Made by a program: the position numbers and the translations under genes. A stretch of DNA of 45,358 nucleotides, from the NCBI GenBank assembly GCA_028819575.1, contig JAPPLB010000010.1, forward strand, positions 1-45,358. Reading direction: 5' to 3'. Under the pieces are notes generated by a model. It was not told the DNA's origin. It saw only the letters and a program-made list of their open reading frames with translations, and ran no database searches. Positions 43,302 to 45,358 of this stretch are shown here, piece after piece. The stretch is from Bryobacterales bacterium. GTDB taxonomy: Bacteria > Acidobacteriota > Terriglobia > Bryobacterales > UBA6623. Each line of letters starts with the position of its first letter. The stretch's first letter is position 1.

Positions 43302-44503
43302 GAGCCCTGCCTTCGCAACTCGAGTTTGGCGACCGCCTCGCGGTGAACTTCATCCGGTCCGTCGGCCAAGCGTAGTGTTCGGGCGTGAGCCCACAGCGCC
43401 GCCAACGGGAAGTCGGCTGAAACACCTCCGCCGCCGTGCGCCTGAATCGCCCGGTCGAGAACGCGCAACGCCATGTTGGGCGCCACCACCTTGATCATGG
43501 CAATCTCCGCGCGGGCTGCCTTGCTGCCCACCGTGTCCATCATGTGCGCCGCCTTGAGCGTCAACAACCGCGCCTGGTCGATCTCTATCCGAGAGTTCGC
43601 GATGTCCGCCCGGATCGTCCCCTGCTCCGCGAGCGGCTTGCCGAAGGCTACCCGCTCCTTGACACGCGTACACATCATCTCCAGTGCGCGCTCGGCCATG
43701 CCGATCAGTCGCATGCAATGATGAATCCGTCCCGGCCCCAAGCGGCCCTGGGCGATCTCGAATCCACGGCCTTCTCCCAACAACAGATTCACGGCCGGAA
43801 CGCGCACATCCTCGAAGAGCACCTCACCATGTCCGTGGGGCGCTTCGTCGTATCCGTAGACCGACAGCAGCCGTTTGATCGTGATTCCGGGCGTGTCCAT
43901 CGGCGCCAGGATCATCGACTGCTGCTTGTGCTTCGGACCATCGGGGTCCGTTTTCCCCATGAAGATCCCGATCGTGCACCTCGGGTCGCCTGCTCCTGTC
44001 GTCCACCACTTGCGTCCGTTCAGCACGTACTCATCGCCATCACGCACGATGCTCGACCGGATGTTCGTTGCATCGGACGAAGCCACGTCCGGTTCCGTCA
44101 TCAAGAAGCACGACCGCATCTCCCCGCTTAGAAGCGGCTCAAGCCATTGCTTCTTCTGCTGCAGGGTGCCGAAGAGAATCAGCGTCTCCATGTTCCCGAC
44201 GTCTGGGGCGTTGCAGTTGAAGACTTCCGGCGCGATCAGTGACCGGCCCATCACTTCGCAGAGAGGTGCGTACTCCAGGTTGCTCAGCCCGGGACCGTAG
44301 GCCGGATCGGAACAGAACAGGTTCCACAGCTCTGCCGCGCGCGCCTTCGCCTTCAGCTCCTCCATCACGGGTGGAAGCCGCCAACGGCCGACCTCATCGA
44401 GCTGTCGATCGAACGTTTCCTCGTTCGGATAGACGTTCTCGGCCATGAACGCTTCCAGCTTCGTGCGGAGAGCAATAACCGGTGGGGAGGGCTCCAGGTT
44501 CAT
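43298..44503 (-). CDS. Acyl-CoA dehydrogenase (ACAD11-like)
   Basis: 401 aa flavoprotein. N-terminal helical domain, middle beta domain with the FAD-site pattern [17 protein letters not shown] (about 132-148) and [12 protein letters not shown] (near 165-176), and a C-terminal bundle with [18 protein letters not shown] (near 288-305), [16 protein letters not shown] (near 355-370) and [19 protein letters not shown] (near 379-397). It resembles the ACAD10/11 group more than short-chain FadE enzymes. It oxidises an acyl-CoA to the 2-enoyl-CoA, passing electrons to ETF. First gene of an operon with an Nramp-like transporter and an amidohydrolase. Confidence 0.92.
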   Translation of the reverse strand: MNLEPSPPVIALRTKLEAFMAENVYPNEETFDRQLDEVGRWRLPPVMEELKAKARAAELWNLFCSDPAYGPGLSNLEYAPLCEVMGRSLIAPEVFNCNAPDVGNMETLILFGTLQQKKQWLEPLLSGEMRSCFLMTEPDVASSDATNIRSSIVRDGDEYVLNGRKWWTTGAGDPRCTIGIFMGKTDPDGPKHKQQSMILAPMDTPGITIKRLLSVYGYDEAPHGHGEVLFEDVRVPAVNLLLGEGRGFEIAQGRLGPGRIHHCMRLIGMAERALEMMCTRVKERVAFGKPLAEQGTIRADIANSRIEIDQARLLTLKAAHMMDTVGSKAARAEIAMIKVVAPNMALRVLDRAIQAHGGGGVSADFPLAALWAHARTLRLADGPDEVHREAVAKLELRRQGS

Positions 44504-44598
44504 AATGCGGATGCCTATTCTACAACCAATCTCCGTTCGGCTCGCACCGGATGTCGGGCTCCGATCCGCTGCGAAGGGTATGCTCGTAATAACGTTGC

Positions 44599-45300
44599 AT
44601 GAAACTCCTGCTCACCAACGACGACGGTATCGAAGCGCCTGGTCTGGAAGCTCTCCGGCAGGTTGCGGACGGTCTTGGCGAAATCCTGGTGGCGGCGCCC
44701 CACGAACCGGCCTCGGGTATCAGCCACGCCACGACGACCGATAGTCCGATTCGCGTCAATGCTCATCAGCCCAAGCGCTATTCCGTCGAGGGCACGCCTG
44801 CCGACTGCGTGCGCGTGGCTCTCCATCGCCATGAATCCGGCTTCGACTGCGTCCTGGCGGGCATCAACGACGGAGCCAACCTCGGCGTCGATGTCTACCA
44901 TTCCGGTACCGTCGCCGCCGTGAGGGAAGCCGCAATTCACGGTCTGAAAGCGATCGCCGTTTCCCACTATCACAACCGGCCTTTGGATCAAGCGGACTGG
45001 CGAAGGGCGGTTCTGTGGACCAGGCCCCTCATCGAGGATCTGCTGGCGCAGCCTTCCCTTCCCGGCCAGTTCTGGAACGTGAACCTGCCGATGCCGGGCG
45101 ACACCGAAGAACCTCCCGAGGTCGTCTATTGCGCGCTCGACCCCTCACCCCTGCCTCTCAGCTTTCGTGAAGAAAACGAACTGCTGCACTACAACGGACG
45201 GTACTCCTCGCGCCCGAGGAGAGAAAACCACGACGTGGATGTCTGCTTCAGCGGCAAGATCGCCGTGACGGCGCTCCAGGTTGCCAATGGCGTGTCCTGA
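44599..45300 (+). CDS. surE: 5'/3'-nucleotidase SurE
   Basis: 233 aa, near family length. Metal-dependent phosphatase acting on nucleoside monophosphates, linked to stress and stationary-phase survival. TNDDG at 6-10 supplies two metal-ligand Asp; [25 protein letters not shown] (near 86-110) is the family signature; [10 protein letters not shown] lies near 63-72. C-terminal beta-rich part as in other SurE. ATG at 44599, divergent from the acyl-CoA dehydrogenase gene across 95 bases. It ends 5 bases before repeat copy G. Confidence 0.93.
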   Translation: MKLLLTNDDGIEAPGLEALRQVADGLGEILVAAPHEPASGISHATTTDSPIRVNAHQPKRYSVEGTPADCVRVALHRHESGFDCVLAGINDGANLGVDVYHSGTVAAVREAAIHGLKAIAVSHYHNRPLDQADWRRAVLWTRPLIEDLLAQPSLPGQFWNVNLPMPGDTEEPPEVVYCALDPSPLPLSFREENELLHYNGRYSSRPRRENHDVDVCFSGKIAVTALQVANGVS

Positions 45301-45305
45301 GGCCT

Positions 45306-45358
45306 TAGCCTGCATTTCTCACCACGTGGCGAGGCGAAGTGCGTGAGAGGGCCGTCAG
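45306..45358. repeat. Dispersed palindromic repeat, copy G (window end)
   Basis: Arm TAGCCTGCATTTCTCACC followed by the CACGTGG hairpin and the AAGTGCGTGAGAGGGCCGTC block, cut by the window end. It is the reverse complement of copy A apart from a few changes in the outer arm. It starts 5 bases downstream of the surE stop codon. Confidence 0.88.

Noticed and set aside
1..45358. CRISPR array, prophage, integron or insertion sequence
   Set aside because: No regularly spaced repeats, no transposase, integrase or phage structural gene; the repeat family present is dispersed and has no open frame of its own.

Overview
The window is about 60% GC (judged by eye) and looks like one complete contig from an uncultivated Gram-negative bacterium. 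The best guess is Acidobacteriota, Bryobacterales/Solibacteres-like. The reasons are an adjacent pair of Planctomycete-type secretome genes (DUF1501 and DUF1549/1553 cytochrome), a DUF1080 protein, Tat-exported Gfo/Idh/MocA and glycoside-hydrolase-like proteins, a methyltransferase fused to He_PIG-type Ig domains with a Solibacteres-like C-terminal module, and several lipoproteins. The phylum call is inference from gene content; there is no rRNA gene in the window. Both ends of the window are the same dispersed repeat in opposite orientation, as expected where an assembler stopped at a repeat.

Layout. 51-3528 (minus): dsbD and sthA. 3727-7248: a Tat-exported Gfo/Idh/MocA oxidoreductase (minus), divergent from a DUF1080 protein and a sugar-phosphate-isomerase-like protein (plus); this is the gene set of the recently described 3-keto-glycoside route. 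7385-12880 (minus): the conserved translation/secretion operon ffh-rpsP-khpA-rimM-trmD-rplS-rnhB, a small membrane protein and, further on, a coiled-coil lipoprotein. 13448-15597: an M23 peptidase (plus) and a dCache sensor with no output domain (minus). 15770-19521 (minus): DUF1501 and a DUF1549/1553 cytochrome, start and stop codons overlapping. 19746-24894 (minus): an aromatic amino acid operon trpC-trpF-(orf)-trpB-trpA-chorismate mutase-tyrA. 25427-27736 (minus): the methyltransferase-Ig fusion. 27850-31743 (plus): leuC, leuD and an Nramp-like transporter. 31803-34580: an OpuAC-type lipoprotein (plus) convergent with a GlcF fused to a membrane domain (minus). 34710-35276: a DinB lipoprotein. 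35416-39146 (minus): an operon of glycoside-hydrolase-like protein, sialidase and DapA-family lyase. 39645-40409 (minus): a steroid 5-alpha-reductase homologue between two repeat copies. 40810-44503 (minus): acyl-CoA dehydrogenase, second Nramp-like transporter, amidohydrolase lipoprotein. 44599-45300 (plus): surE.

The most unusual structure is a dispersed repeat family, at least seven copies, built on a 19-bp inverted arm. The smallest copy is a perfect 19-9-19 palindrome. In three places the outer end of the arm supplies the stop codon of the neighbouring gene (dsbD, tyrA and the 5-alpha-reductase). Other points worth a second look are the GlcF-membrane fusion with a duplicated linker, the methyltransferase-Ig fusion, the human-like 5-alpha-reductase, two Nramp-like transporters without the DPGN motif, and a small open frame that exactly fills the gap between trpF and trpB. 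No tRNA, rRNA, CRISPR array, transposase, integrase or phage gene was recognised.
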